From assembly GCF_013394165.1 (NCBI RefSeq), contig NZ_CP041331.1, positions 558,001 through 622,000 on the forward strand: 64,000 nucleotides of DNA, given 5' to 3'. Shown here piece by piece: positions 33,875 through 43,307 of this stretch. Source of the stretch: Pseudoalteromonas sp. Scap06 (GTDB lineage: Bacteria; Pseudomonadota; Gammaproteobacteria; Enterobacterales; Alteromonadaceae). Every line of letters starts with the position of its first letter. Within the stretch, counting starts at the first letter, position 1. The position numbers were made by a program, and so were the translations under genes. The notes under the pieces were generated by a model. That model saw only the letters and a program-made list of their open reading frames with translations. It had not been told where the DNA came from and did no database searches.

Positions 33875-36130
33875 TTATTGGTTAACCACGCTTTTAAGCG
33901 GATTAACTGGCTGTGCGTTGTCGTCTAGAATGTTCATATCGAAGTCGAACTCATCAACACGAATCGCTTTTTCACGCTTTTTGTTGTAATCACTTAACTG
34001 AACAAATTCAGCGTCGTTAATTACTTTTGCAGCAAGTGCATTTTCAAGCGTGATTGAAAAACGCGTACCCGGCTTAAAGGTTTTAGCACGTAGCGCTTTT
34101 TTCACTTTAGCTAATAGCTCAAGTGACGCCATTTTAGCTTTGTAAGCTTGCTCATTGATGTGATGACCATCACCTTCAATTGGCTTAACTAAATGTGTGA
34201 TTTGCGCTTTAAATGCCGTATCAAGCTGAGCTTGTTTTGCTAATTCACGAATTAAATCATCGCTAATTTTTGGCATTTTAGTTGAGTAGTTCATAGTAAT
34301 GAAACGAATGAACTTACGAGTACCACTTGCAGGGAAGTTATCTAAGAACTTGTGCAATGCTTCTTCTGCACTTTGTAGTGCAAAACGAGTCGCATAATGG
34401 AAGTAAGGAGCCGCTTGCTCACGCTCGCTGCTTGCTACTTTTTGCTCGTAATACTTAATAGATGCCATAGCTGCATACAAGAAGCTCATTACATCGCCTA
34501 AACGTGCTGAAAGCATTTCAGCCTGCTTTAATTTACCGCCAAGTACTAGTAACGAGAAGTCAGCATATACAGCTAATTTAGCTGATAGTTTATGTACTGC
34601 TTTTTCGTAGTCACGTACTTCTGGTAATGCAGAGCTTGCGCCAGCAGTAAATGGTAGTACACCTAAACGGAATGCACGTAAGCTATTTGCTGTGCTGTAA
34701 CCAACCGTTTTACGTAAAATACCGTTAAATTCTGCATCTGCGTTTTTGTCATCGCTGTGGATAGACTCAACCATAGATTGTAAGTATGGGTGACAACGCA
34801 TAACACCTTGGCCAAAGATCATCAGGTTGCGAGTAAGAATGTTCGCGCCCTCTACCGTAATGGCAATTGGCTGCGCCACATAACCGCTAGCAAGTGTATT
34901 TTGAGGACCGTTCTGAATTGCTTTACCCGCTTGAATATCCATTGCTGAGTCAAGCACATCACGGCCAAGCTCTGTCATATGGTATTTAGCGATTGCAGTT
35001 ACTACCGATGGTTTTAAGCCCATGCCTAAACCTTCAGTTGTCAGTACTCGCATTGCTTCTTGTAGGTATGTTTTACCTGCAATGTCAGCTAGCTTTTCTT
35101 GAATACCTTCAAATTGGCCAATTGATAAACCAAACTGTTCACGCACGGCTGCATATTCAGAAGCTGACTTTAACGCCACTTGCGCTGTACTTACACCTAA
35201 CGCTGGTAATGAAATACCACGACCTGCGCCTAAACAGCTAACTAGCATTTGCCAACCGCGACCGATGTTTTTCTGACCACCGATAACAAAGTCCATTGGT
35301 ACAAATACTTTGTTACCACGCGTAGTACCGTTGTAAAAACGAATACCCATAGGATCATGACGATTACCAAGCTCTACGCCTGGGTGCTCTTTTGGAATAA
35401 GGGCACAAGTAATACCTAGGTTTTCTTTACCACCTAATAAACCATCAGGGTCAACTACTTTAAACGCTAAACCAAGTACAGTAGCAATTGGCGCGAGTGT
35501 AATGTAGCGTTTGTCCCATGTGATTTCTAGACCAAGTACTTCTTCGCCGTTGTACATGCCTTTTGTTACAGTACCTACATCAGGAATACCGCCTGCATCA
35601 GAACCTGCTTCTGGGCTGGTTAATGCAAAACATGGAATGTCTGTACCATTTGCTAAACGTGGTAAGTAATGTGCCTGTTGCTCCTCTGTACCGAAGTGAA
35701 GTAGTAACTCACCTGGGCCTAACGAGTTTGGTACCATTACAGTTACCGCAACCGCTGAACTCTTAGTCGCAATAGTACCTACAATTGTTGAGTTAGCGTA
35801 TGGACTGAACTCTAAACCGCCAAACGATTTAGGGATGATCAGCGAGAAGAAACGCTCTTTTTTCAAAAACTCTAAAATGTCGTTTGGTAAATGAATACCA
35901 TTTTGAATGACTGAATCATCAATCATGCTTAGTAATTCTTGTACTGGGCCGTCTAGAAACGCTTGTTCGTCTGCGGTTAGTTTTGCCGCAGGTACATCGC
36001 GTAGCGCGCTAAAATCTGGTTTACCTTGATAGATAGACCCTTCTAGCCATACATCGCCAGCGTCTAGCGCTTCTTGCTCAGTAACTGAAATACTTGGTAA
36101 TACTTTTTTTAATTTTGTACGTAAACTCAT
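33875..36130 (-). CDS. fadE: acyl-CoA dehydrogenase FadE type
   Basis: A 751-residue flavoprotein that catalyses the first oxidation of fatty acid beta-oxidation. The acyl-CoA dehydrogenase core runs from about 80 to 470 with FALTSPEAGSDAGGIPD (the FAD/substrate strand), WDKRYITLAPIATVLGL, and SEYAAVREQFGLSIGQFEGI; the C-terminal DUF1974 domain follows, with FPASGTRKFIRFITMNYS, as in FadE. It is 60 residues shorter than E. coli FadE but has the whole architecture, lacking mostly the N-terminal membrane leader. A FadR-like operator overlaps its ribosome site. Confidence 0.9.
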   Translation of the reverse strand: MSLRTKLKKVLPSISVTEQEALDAGDVWLEGSIYQGKPDFSALRDVPAAKLTADEQAFLDGPVQELLSMIDDSVIQNGIHLPNDILEFLKKERFFSLIIPKSFGGLEFSPYANSTIVGTIATKSSAVAVTVMVPNSLGPGELLLHFGTEEQQAHYLPRLANGTDIPCFALTSPEAGSDAGGIPDVGTVTKGMYNGEEVLGLEITWDKRYITLAPIATVLGLAFKVVDPDGLLGGKENLGITCALIPKEHPGVELGNRHDPMGIRFYNGTTRGNKVFVPMDFVIGGQKNIGRGWQMLVSCLGAGRGISLPALGVSTAQVALKSASEYAAVREQFGLSIGQFEGIQEKLADIAGKTYLQEAMRVLTTEGLGMGLKPSVVTAIAKYHMTELGRDVLDSAMDIQAGKAIQNGPQNTLASGYVAQPIAITVEGANILTRNLMIFGQGVMRCHPYLQSMVESIHSDDKNADAEFNGILRKTVGYSTANSLRAFRLGVLPFTAGASSALPEVRDYEKAVHKLSAKLAVYADFSLLVLGGKLKQAEMLSARLGDVMSFLYAAMASIKYYEQKVASSEREQAAPYFHYATRFALQSAEEALHKFLDNFPASGTRKFIRFITMNYSTKMPKISDDLIRELAKQAQLDTAFKAQITHLVKPIEGDGHHINEQAYKAKMASLELLAKVKKALRAKTFKPGTRFSITLENALAAKVINDAEFVQLSDYNKKREKAIRVDEFDFDMNILDDNAQPVNPLKSVVNQ

Positions 36131-36134
36131 AACG

Positions 36135-36151
36135 AACTCATCCGACCAGAT
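36135..36151. promoter_or_regulatory. FadR-like operator overlapping the fadE ribosome site
   Basis: On the minus strand ATCTGGTCGGATGAGTT fits the FadR consensus AACTGGTCNGACCTGTT at about 13 of 17 positions, counting the free position, and is roughly palindromic. It lies 5-21 bases before the fadE start codon, so binding would block the transcript close to the start and relieve it on acyl-CoA binding. Confidence 0.5.
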
Positions 36152-36365
36152 AAATAATACCTACATTACGTCATAAAAATCGCTTTAGATCAATTACTCT
36201 ATTCAAATAATTAACAGTTTTTGCAATTTATTTTCTTTACCTGAACGTAAACTGTTGAAATAAAAAGGCTTACAACTGTACGCTGAATTGTTATTTTTTT
36301 TGTCAAAAATTTAATAATTCAGCCTCACAACGCCGTAAATACGGATTTGGTAAGAAAGTAGAAAC

Positions 36366-36400
36366 AAAAAAGCGCAACCTAAAATTAGGCTGCGCTTTTT
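36366..36400. terminator. terminator of the RND efflux operon
   Basis: A-run, stem AGCGCA with CCTAA paired through small bulges to TTAGG and TGCGCT, then a T-run. It lies after the last gene of the efflux operon on the minus strand. Confidence 0.75.
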
Positions 36401-36422
36401 AAATATGGGAATCTGAGTAAAC

Positions 36423-37448
36423 CTAGCTTATTTTAACCACTTGTTTACCTGTAAAACCACCTGCTAACTGGTTGTTTAAGGCGCTAGATACTGCCTGCGC
36501 GTTAAAATCAACAGCTAGAATTTCAGGGTGTTTTATATCGCCATTAGAGACTGTTTCAAGCAATAAATTCCCCATAAAACTCATCCGCTGCTGCGCACAT
36601 AAGCTGTTGGCTAACCACGCACCACCTAATGACACAATACTAATATTTGGCGCACGCCTAAACATTAACTGCTGTTCAAAATTAGGCAGTGGATTTAAAC
36701 AAGCAATACGACCGCAAAAACGCATTAGCTCAATATTTTGAATGGTCGATTCCCCGCCCATAATATCAATAACGGCATCAAATCCTTGCGGCCCTAACTC
36801 TCGGCGAATTTTGTCACATAAGGTTTTGTCGTTGTAATCAAAGACGACATCTGCGCCTAGCTGCTTAACCAATTTGTGGTTACGCTTAGAAGCAGTTGTA
36901 AACACATCGGCACCACGTTGCTTAGCAAACTGAATAGCAAATTGCCCTACTGCACCTGCGCCCCCTTCAACAAAGAGGGTGTCGCCTTCACTTACAGCTA
37001 ATTTATCTAAGCTGATAAGCGCTGCCATTCCGGCACAGGGTAATGTAGCAGCCTTGTCACTGGCTAATTGCTTGGGAATGATAGACACCGCATAATTAGG
37101 CACTTTTGCGTATTCGCTCAATACCCCTTGCTCACCAATACTGGCGTGCCACATAACACGCTCACCCACGCCAGGAAACACGCCTTTACCCGCTTTAACC
37201 ACTACACCCACTGCATCTAAGCCTAAAACATGCGGATACTGCCATAAACAAAAGCCAGATTTAGCAAATTGCGCATCCACCGGATTTAAACCAACATACT
37301 CCACTTTTACTAACAGCTCATTACCTGTGCATTGAGGCACAGGTAATTGCATATCAACTAAGCTAATATCCTCATTAGGCTCCATTAAGGCAATAGCCTG
37401 CATAGATGAAGGAATAGTATTTGGGTTTGTAACTACAGTATTAGGCAT
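36423..37448 (-). CDS. zinc-type alcohol dehydrogenase/quinone oxidoreductase family protein
   Basis: A 341-residue member of the medium-chain dehydrogenase/reductase family. The catalytic-domain part VKVEYVGLNPVDAQFAKSG and HVLGLDAVGVVVKAG, and the NADPH-binding Rossmann segment VEGGAGAVGQFAIQFAKQRG followed by TASKRNH, are clear. No structural-zinc cysteine cluster is visible, so it is of the quinone-oxidoreductase type. It is the last gene of the RND operon, 11 bases after the outer-membrane component, and may remove an electrophile, as MexS does in Pseudomonas; that role is inferred. The ATG at 37448 is used instead of an upstream TTG. Confidence 0.82.
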   Translation of the reverse strand: MPNTVVTNPNTIPSSMQAIALMEPNEDISLVDMQLPVPQCTGNELLVKVEYVGLNPVDAQFAKSGFCLWQYPHVLGLDAVGVVVKAGKGVFPGVGERVMWHASIGEQGVLSEYAKVPNYAVSIIPKQLASDKAATLPCAGMAALISLDKLAVSEGDTLFVEGGAGAVGQFAIQFAKQRGADVFTTASKRNHKLVKQLGADVVFDYNDKTLCDKIRRELGPQGFDAVIDIMGGESTIQNIELMRFCGRIACLNPLPNFEQQLMFRRAPNISIVSLGGAWLANSLCAQQRMSFMGNLLLETVSNGDIKHPEILAVDFNAQAVSSALNNQLAGGFTGKQVVKIS

Positions 37449-37459
37449 CAAAAACTCTA

Positions 37460-38869
37460 CTAGTTAGTACTACTTAACGCGTAACTCCATCGTCCATTAA
37501 ATGACTGGTAAGCATTTACCTTAGCCAGTAACGATGAAATAGTTGAATCAACGGCATTTTCTTGTGCTATTAAAACATCCTGACGTGCATCTAACAACTC
37601 TAAGTAAGGAATTTGCCCTTCTTCATACATTGCTTGTGCTTGTAAAAATGCATTATTAGCAAACTGATACCGCTGCTCAGCAAAACGCGATTGCTGTGCT
37701 TGATTGACCAAGTATTGCAATGAAAGTTCACTCTCGTTAATGGCTTTTAAAACCACTTGTTGATAGTCAGTATAAGCAGCTTGACTTAAAAATTGCTGCG
37801 CATCACGCTGAGCCAGCAACGCAGGATAACTTAATAAAGACCATTGTACCTGCGGTGCAACTTGCCACTGCTGCTGGGTGTCGCTAAAACCATTACTACC
37901 CAAACTTAGCACGCCTGCAAAACCACTTAAGCTGATATCTGGCAATAAGGCTTTACTTGCTGCCACACTTAAACTATTTGCTTGGCTAAAGTCATATAAT
38001 GCTCGGCTAATATCGGGTCTTAGTGCAATCGCTTGATTAGGCTTTGCTAATGACACTTGAAATGCCTTACTCAATATAGCGCGTTCATCATCAATACTCA
38101 GTGATTGCGTTGGTTGTGCACTTAATACCGCAAGCGTAGATAAATCACGAAACTTAGCATATTCAATCGCCGGAATGAGTGCTTGTTGCTGCCTAAGTTG
38201 CGCCATGGTGCGGTTTAAATCAAGCTCATTTGCCACACCTTCATCTACTTGCGCTTGCAGCACTTGAATACTTTGTTCGAGCGCTTCAATTTGCATTTCA
38301 ATAATTTGTTGCTTTTGCAGGTTACCCTGATAGCTAGCAAATCCTTTAACCACAGATGACACAACTTCAATTTGTAATAGCCTAACTTGCTCGGCTTGGC
38401 TCATTGCTTGTGAATTTGCAGCATCAACGAGTGCAGTGATTCGGCCAAATAAGTCGAGCTGCCAATCAAGTGCTACATTCGCACTTGATTGTCGGCTATT
38501 GGTATCGCCTAATCCACTTCGCTTGGCTCCAACCGCAACACCGCCTTGCGGTAAGTATTGTGCTTGTTGTTCGCCAATACGTGCCAACGCACTTTTAAGC
38601 ACCAGCTGACTCGTTTGTAAGTCGTAGTTATTAGCCAAAGCATTACTAACAAGCTGGTTTAATTGCGCTGAGCCTAGCTTGTGCCACCAATTTTGCTCAT
38701 CTTCACCAACATACTGATCAGCCGATATTGCTTGGGCAACAAACTTGTTTACTTGTTGTTGCTCAACTGCTGTATCTATTTTGCTCGCACAGCCAGATAA
38801 CACTGCAATTGCTAACACAGAGCCTAAAAATGCCGGCATCTTAAATTGATTTAAATGTAATTTAGTCAT
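37460..38869 (-). CDS. outer-membrane efflux lipoprotein (OprN/NodT-type TolC family)
   Basis: The outer-membrane channel of the RND pump, 469 residues. A lipoprotein signal with LSGC at about residue 27 anchors it. The double outer-membrane-efflux repeat of the TolC family is present, with SVVKGFASYQGNLQKQQI and the later ELSLQYLVNQAQQSRFAEQ stretches. Its start overlaps the end of the permease gene by 8 bases, so they are translated together. Confidence 0.88.
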   Translation of the reverse strand: MTKLHLNQFKMPAFLGSVLAIAVLSGCASKIDTAVEQQQVNKFVAQAISADQYVGEDEQNWWHKLGSAQLNQLVSNALANNYDLQTSQLVLKSALARIGEQQAQYLPQGGVAVGAKRSGLGDTNSRQSSANVALDWQLDLFGRITALVDAANSQAMSQAEQVRLLQIEVVSSVVKGFASYQGNLQKQQIIEMQIEALEQSIQVLQAQVDEGVANELDLNRTMAQLRQQQALIPAIEYAKFRDLSTLAVLSAQPTQSLSIDDERAILSKAFQVSLAKPNQAIALRPDISRALYDFSQANSLSVAASKALLPDISLSGFAGVLSLGSNGFSDTQQQWQVAPQVQWSLLSYPALLAQRDAQQFLSQAAYTDYQQVVLKAINESELSLQYLVNQAQQSRFAEQRYQFANNAFLQAQAMYEEGQIPYLELLDARQDVLIAQENAVDSTISSLLAKVNAYQSFNGRWSYALSSTN

Positions 38870-41800
38870 TTAAAGACTCCTCAGCGCGCTGCTTTTTTAC
38901 CACCAGCATATAAAACACTGGTGTAAATAATAGCCCAAATACAGTCACACCAATCATACCTGAGAATACTGCGTTACCCATTGCATGACGCATTTCAGCA
39001 CCGGCACCGGTTGCCAACACTAACGGTATAACACCCGCTGTAAAGGCAATTGAGGTCATTAAAATAGGACGTAAACGCATGCGACACGCCGCCAACATAG
39101 CCTCAAGGTGCGATAATCCGGTATCGTGTTTATCTTTGGCAAATTCCACCATTAAAATGGCGTTTTTAGAGGCCAATGCCACCAGTACAATTAACGCTAT
39201 TTGAGTAAATATATTGTTGTCTGAACCTACCAACCACACCCCTAATAACGCAGAGAATATAGTCATAGGTACAATTAAAATAATGGCCAGTGGTAAACGT
39301 AGGCTTTCATACTGTGCTGCCAATACCATAAACACAAGCAATACCACCAGTGGGAACACGTACACCATGGTATTACCGGCAAGTACTTGCTGATACGTTA
39401 CCTCAGTCCACTCATATTCAATACCTGTAGGTAGCGTTTTCGCCAATACATTTTCAATCGCTGTTTGCGCTTGGTCTGAGCTATAACCTGGTGCTGGGCT
39501 GCCGTTAAGTTCAGCACTTGGGTAGCCGTTGTAGTGCATAACACGATCTGGGCCTATAGTTGGCGTTACCGTAAGCACTGAGCCTAGTGGCACCATGTTA
39601 CCTTCACGATTACGTACTTTTAGGTTTAGTATTTGCTCTGGGTCTACTCTAAATTCGGCATCTGCTTGGGCATTAACTTGGTAAGTACGACCAAACATAT
39701 TAAAGTCGTTTACATACACTGAGCCTAAATAAATCTGCAATGAGTTAAATACTTCATCAAGCGCAATACCTTGGATAAGTGCTTGCTCGCGGTCAATATC
39801 AATATCCATTTGCGGCACTTGAATTCTAAAGCTTGAATACAGCCCCATTAACGCCGGATCTTTTTGCGCCGCGGCAATCACTGATTGCAAGCTATTAAAT
39901 AATGCTTCAAAGCCTTTGTTTGCTCTATCCTCAATTTGCAGTTTAAAACCACCGGTGGTGCCTAAGCCTTGAATGGGCGGTGGCGGAAATACAGCCACAA
40001 ACGCTTCATCAATAGCTGCAAAACGTTGGTTTAACTGCGCCGCAATGGCAGATGCAGACATACTCGGATCGGTACGCTCTGCAAAGGGAGCCAGTGGTGT
40101 AAATACAATGCCGCTGTTAGGGCTATTAGTAAACCCATTTACAGATAGGCCAGGAAACGCCACGGTGTTTGCAACCCCAGGAACCTCGAGCGCTATTTGC
40201 TGCATTTGTTTTACTACCGCTTCGGTTCTGTCTAAGCTTGCTGCATCTGGTAGCTGCGCAATGGCAACTAAGTATTGCTTATCTTGCTGTGGAATAAAGC
40301 CACCAGGTACCGCGTCAAACAACTTAATCGTGCCGCCAACTAAAGCAACATAGGCAACCATTACCACCACGCTCATACGAATAAGCTTTTGTACTAGCTT
40401 TTCATACCCTGTTGCACCACGGTTAAACAGTCGGTTAAATGGCTTGAATAACCAGCGACCAAATAACTTATCTAACAAGCGGGTAAACGCATCAGGCTTT
40501 GCGTCGTGCGATTTTAACAATAAGGCTGCTAGCGCCGGTGACAATGTCAGTGAGTTAAACGCAGAAATAACCGTTGAAATAGTAATGGTTAAAGCAAATT
40601 GCTTATAAAACTGCCCAGAAAGCCCAGTAATAAAAGCCGTTGGAATAAATACCGCACACAAAACTAATGCAATCGCAATAATTGGGCCGGTTACCTCTGT
40701 CATTGCAACACGTGTTGCTTCAAGCGGCGATAAGCCGTTTTCTATATTTCGTTCTACATTTTCGACCACTACAATCGCATCATCAACCACTATACCTATA
40801 GCCAGTACTAAACCAAATAGCGATAAGGTATTAATAGAAACACCAAGCCACTGCATTACAGCAAAAGTACCAATAAGTGAAACTGGCACAGCTATAAGCG
40901 GAATAATTGACGCGCGCCACGTTTGTAAAAATACAATAACGACAATAACAACCAATGCGATTGCTTCAAGCAATGTGGCTATTACCGCATCAATAGAGCC
41001 GCGAACGAATACAGTTGGATCATAAACAATGTCGTATTCAACACCTTCAGGAAAATCTTTCGATAAACGTGCCATGGTTTCACGCACCTGATCTGAAAGC
41101 TCAATGGCATTTGAACCCGGGCGTTGAAATATTGGCATTGCCAATGCGGGTTGATTATCAAGTTCAGCACGCAGTGAGTATGAGTCTTGACCTAAGTCAA
41201 CACGCGCCACATCTGACAAACGCGTAAGTTGCCCTTGATCACCTACTTTAATAATGACCTGCTTAAATTCTTCAATGCTATTTAGGCGGCCTTTCACGTT
41301 TAATAAAATTTGAAATTGGCTATCGTTAGAGATTGGTTGCGCACCTAAGCTACCCGCTGCAACTTGCTGATTTTGCGAGCGCAAAGCAGCCACAACATCG
41401 GTTGCTGTAAGCTCACGTGCTGCTAATGCATCTGGATTTAACCACACACGCATAGCATATTTACCACCACCAAATAACTGAATATCACCCACGCCAGGTA
41501 AACGTGCTATTTCATCTTTAATGTTTAAATCGGCATAATTTGATAAATACGCCGTATCATGGCTATTTTGGGGTGAATATAAATGCACCACCATGGTTAA
41601 ATCGGGTGATGACTTTTCAGCAACTACCCCTAAACGCTGCACCTCTTGTGGCAGGCGCGGTAATGCACTATTTACTCGGTTTTGCACTTGTACTTGAGCA
41701 CGGTCTAAGTCCGTACCCAAGGCAAATGTTACCGTTAAGGTCATGCGCCCATCACTGGTTGCTTGTGAAAACATGTATAGCATGTTTTCAGTGCCGTTTA

Positions 41801-42011
41801 TTTCTTGTTCTAGCGGCGTTGCTACTGTTTGTGCAATAACCGTTGGGTTTGCGCCCGGGTAGCTGGCTGTTACTACCACTGTAGGTGGTACAACTTCTGG
41901 GTATTCACTGACTGGCAGCTGAAATAAAGAAATGCCACCAGCAATCAAGATAATCAGCGACAGCATGGCCGCAAAAATCGGTCGCTGGATAAAAAAGTGT
42001 GAAAATTTCAT
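38862..42011 (-). CDS. RND multidrug efflux permease, HAE1 family
   Basis: The inner-membrane proton-driven pump, 1049 residues, the normal size. It begins with FIQRPIFAAMLSLIILIAGG, has the proton-relay aspartates in LAIGIVVDDAIVVVENVERN (helix 4), and the helix 10-12 region ALASKNAILMVEFAKDKHD. It exports amphiphilic drugs or aromatic compounds from the membrane and periplasm through the neighbouring adaptor and channel. It is closest in look to MexF/AcrB-type pumps, but a precise ligand range cannot be told. Translation is coupled to both neighbours. Confidence 0.93.
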   Translation of the reverse strand: MKFSHFFIQRPIFAAMLSLIILIAGGISLFQLPVSEYPEVVPPTVVVTASYPGANPTVIAQTVATPLEQEINGTENMLYMFSQATSDGRMTLTVTFALGTDLDRAQVQVQNRVNSALPRLPQEVQRLGVVAEKSSPDLTMVVHLYSPQNSHDTAYLSNYADLNIKDEIARLPGVGDIQLFGGGKYAMRVWLNPDALAARELTATDVVAALRSQNQQVAAGSLGAQPISNDSQFQILLNVKGRLNSIEEFKQVIIKVGDQGQLTRLSDVARVDLGQDSYSLRAELDNQPALAMPIFQRPGSNAIELSDQVRETMARLSKDFPEGVEYDIVYDPTVFVRGSIDAVIATLLEAIALVVIVVIVFLQTWRASIIPLIAVPVSLIGTFAVMQWLGVSINTLSLFGLVLAIGIVVDDAIVVVENVERNIENGLSPLEATRVAMTEVTGPIIAIALVLCAVFIPTAFITGLSGQFYKQFALTITISTVISAFNSLTLSPALAALLLKSHDAKPDAFTRLLDKLFGRWLFKPFNRLFNRGATGYEKLVQKLIRMSVVVMVAYVALVGGTIKLFDAVPGGFIPQQDKQYLVAIAQLPDAASLDRTEAVVKQMQQIALEVPGVANTVAFPGLSVNGFTNSPNSGIVFTPLAPFAERTDPSMSASAIAAQLNQRFAAIDEAFVAVFPPPPIQGLGTTGGFKLQIEDRANKGFEALFNSLQSVIAAAQKDPALMGLYSSFRIQVPQMDIDIDREQALIQGIALDEVFNSLQIYLGSVYVNDFNMFGRTYQVNAQADAEFRVDPEQILNLKVRNREGNMVPLGSVLTVTPTIGPDRVMHYNGYPSAELNGSPAPGYSSDQAQTAIENVLAKTLPTGIEYEWTEVTYQQVLAGNTMVYVFPLVVLLVFMVLAAQYESLRLPLAIILIVPMTIFSALLGVWLVGSDNNIFTQIALIVLVALASKNAILMVEFAKDKHDTGLSHLEAMLAACRMRLRPILMTSIAFTAGVIPLVLATGAGAEMRHAMGNAVFSGMIGVTVFGLLFTPVFYMLVVKKQRAEESLND

Positions 42012-42020
42012 TTAATAACC

Positions 42021-43190
42021 TTATTGCTTAGCAACTAAATCGGCAGGGTTAGCAGTGAGTGTAAATGCCACACCTTGGGTATTAATTGTCACTTTATTAG
42101 GTGATATTGGCATGCCAGGCCCTACGCGAGCAGGGCCATTTACGGCAATCACATCACCCTGTTCAAGGCCAGAGGTAATGGCACGTAATGCGCCATAGCG
42201 CTCACCTACAGTAACCAATTTATATTGCAGTACATTATTTTCGCCTACAGTTAACACAAAGCGGTTTTTTAAGTCAGTACCAATGGCTCTATCTGGAATA
42301 ATGACGGTTTCGCGTATTGCATTGGCAGCCAATTTAATCCGTGCAAAAGAGCCTGAACGTAACTCGTTACTACGATCTTCAAATACAGCTCGAACACGTA
42401 ATGTGCCAGTAGATGCATTAATTTGATTGTCTATAAAGTTAATGTGACCATTGTAATTAAAATCACTCTGCCCTACTTTTTGCATAACAACAGGTTGTTT
42501 AGTCGCTGCAGTGACTTCATCAAATGCATTGTTCCAAGTACGTTCATCGACATCAAAGTAAGCATACATTTTGTCATTAGAAACAATTGAAGTGAGCACA
42601 CTTTGCCCGGCAAGTACGTTGTTACCTTTTGTGATGTTTGCGCGAGAGATAATTCCATCAATTGGTGAAACCACAGAGGTAAACTCTAAATCAAGCTCAG
42701 CGGCTTTAAGCTGCGCTTTTAGTGCGGCAAGTTGTGCTTCACGCTGACGTAACGTTGAGGTACGTGCTTGCGCTTGCTCAGTAGAAATTGCTTTACGCTC
42801 AGTTAGACGCACTGCACGTGATGCTTCGCTTTTTGCTTGTTCAAGAGCCGCTTGTGCACTTTTAACCTGAGCTTGTAAACTAGCTACCGTGGCTCTAAAT
42901 GAACGATCATCAAGGCGAAATAACACATCTCCTTGTTTTACAGCATCCCCTTCTTTAAATTCAATTTGCTCAATAATGCCTGATACGCGCGGCATTAATG
43001 CCACTTTTTGCGGTGACTCTAAGCGCGTTGTATAGGTATGCCAACTTTGCACAGGCTTAACCAGGACTTGGGCTACATCAATAGCTTGGTATTGTTGTGC
43101 GGGTGCTGACTGTGCTGTACTTTCCTCAGCACAACCAGTTAGAGTAATTAATGCAACAGATAAGGCTGTAGCAACTAAGTGTTTGTTCAT
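42021..43190 (-). CDS. RND efflux periplasmic adaptor (membrane fusion protein)
   Basis: A 389-residue lipoprotein adaptor (lipobox LTLTGC) linking pump and channel. The lipoyl halves VALMPRVSGIIEQIEFKEGDAVKQGDVLFRL and VVSPIDGIISRANITKGNNVL frame a long alpha-hairpin rich in Ala, Gln and Lys. It is the first gene of the efflux operon. MNKHLV is chosen as start because AGGAGCG lies just upstream, and the upstream frame has no such site. It is transcribed away from the LysR gene. Confidence 0.9.
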   Translation of the reverse strand: MNKHLVATALSVALITLTGCAEESTAQSAPAQQYQAIDVAQVLVKPVQSWHTYTTRLESPQKVALMPRVSGIIEQIEFKEGDAVKQGDVLFRLDDRSFRATVASLQAQVKSAQAALEQAKSEASRAVRLTERKAISTEQAQARTSTLRQREAQLAALKAQLKAAELDLEFTSVVSPIDGIISRANITKGNNVLAGQSVLTSIVSNDKMYAYFDVDERTWNNAFDEVTAATKQPVVMQKVGQSDFNYNGHINFIDNQINASTGTLRVRAVFEDRSNELRSGSFARIKLAANAIRETVIIPDRAIGTDLKNRFVLTVGENNVLQYKLVTVGERYGALRAITSGLEQGDVIAVNGPARVGPGMPISPNKVTINTQGVAFTLTANPADLVAKQ

Positions 43191-43270
43191 AACGACGCTC
43201 CTGTTAATTAGGTGATACATAATACGGAACATGCTTGTTGACAAAAACAATAGATTTTTAAATTCATTAG

Positions 43271-43283
43271 TGCCAAAATGGCA
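43271..43283. promoter_or_regulatory. palindromic site in the efflux operon/lysR divergent promoter
   Basis: TGCCAAAATGGCA is a perfect dyad (TGCCA-AAA-TGGCA) in the 117 bases between the adaptor gene and the LysR gene; a second imperfect dyad (GTGACACT) follows at 43290. A likely LysR operator. Confidence 0.45.
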
Positions 43284-43307
43284 TCAAAGTGACACTATGG
43301 TGCAATA

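Noticed and set aside
38862..42011. Open frames opposite and inside the RND permease
   Set aside because: They follow the codon pattern of the pump gene and have no ribosome sites or recognisable domains.
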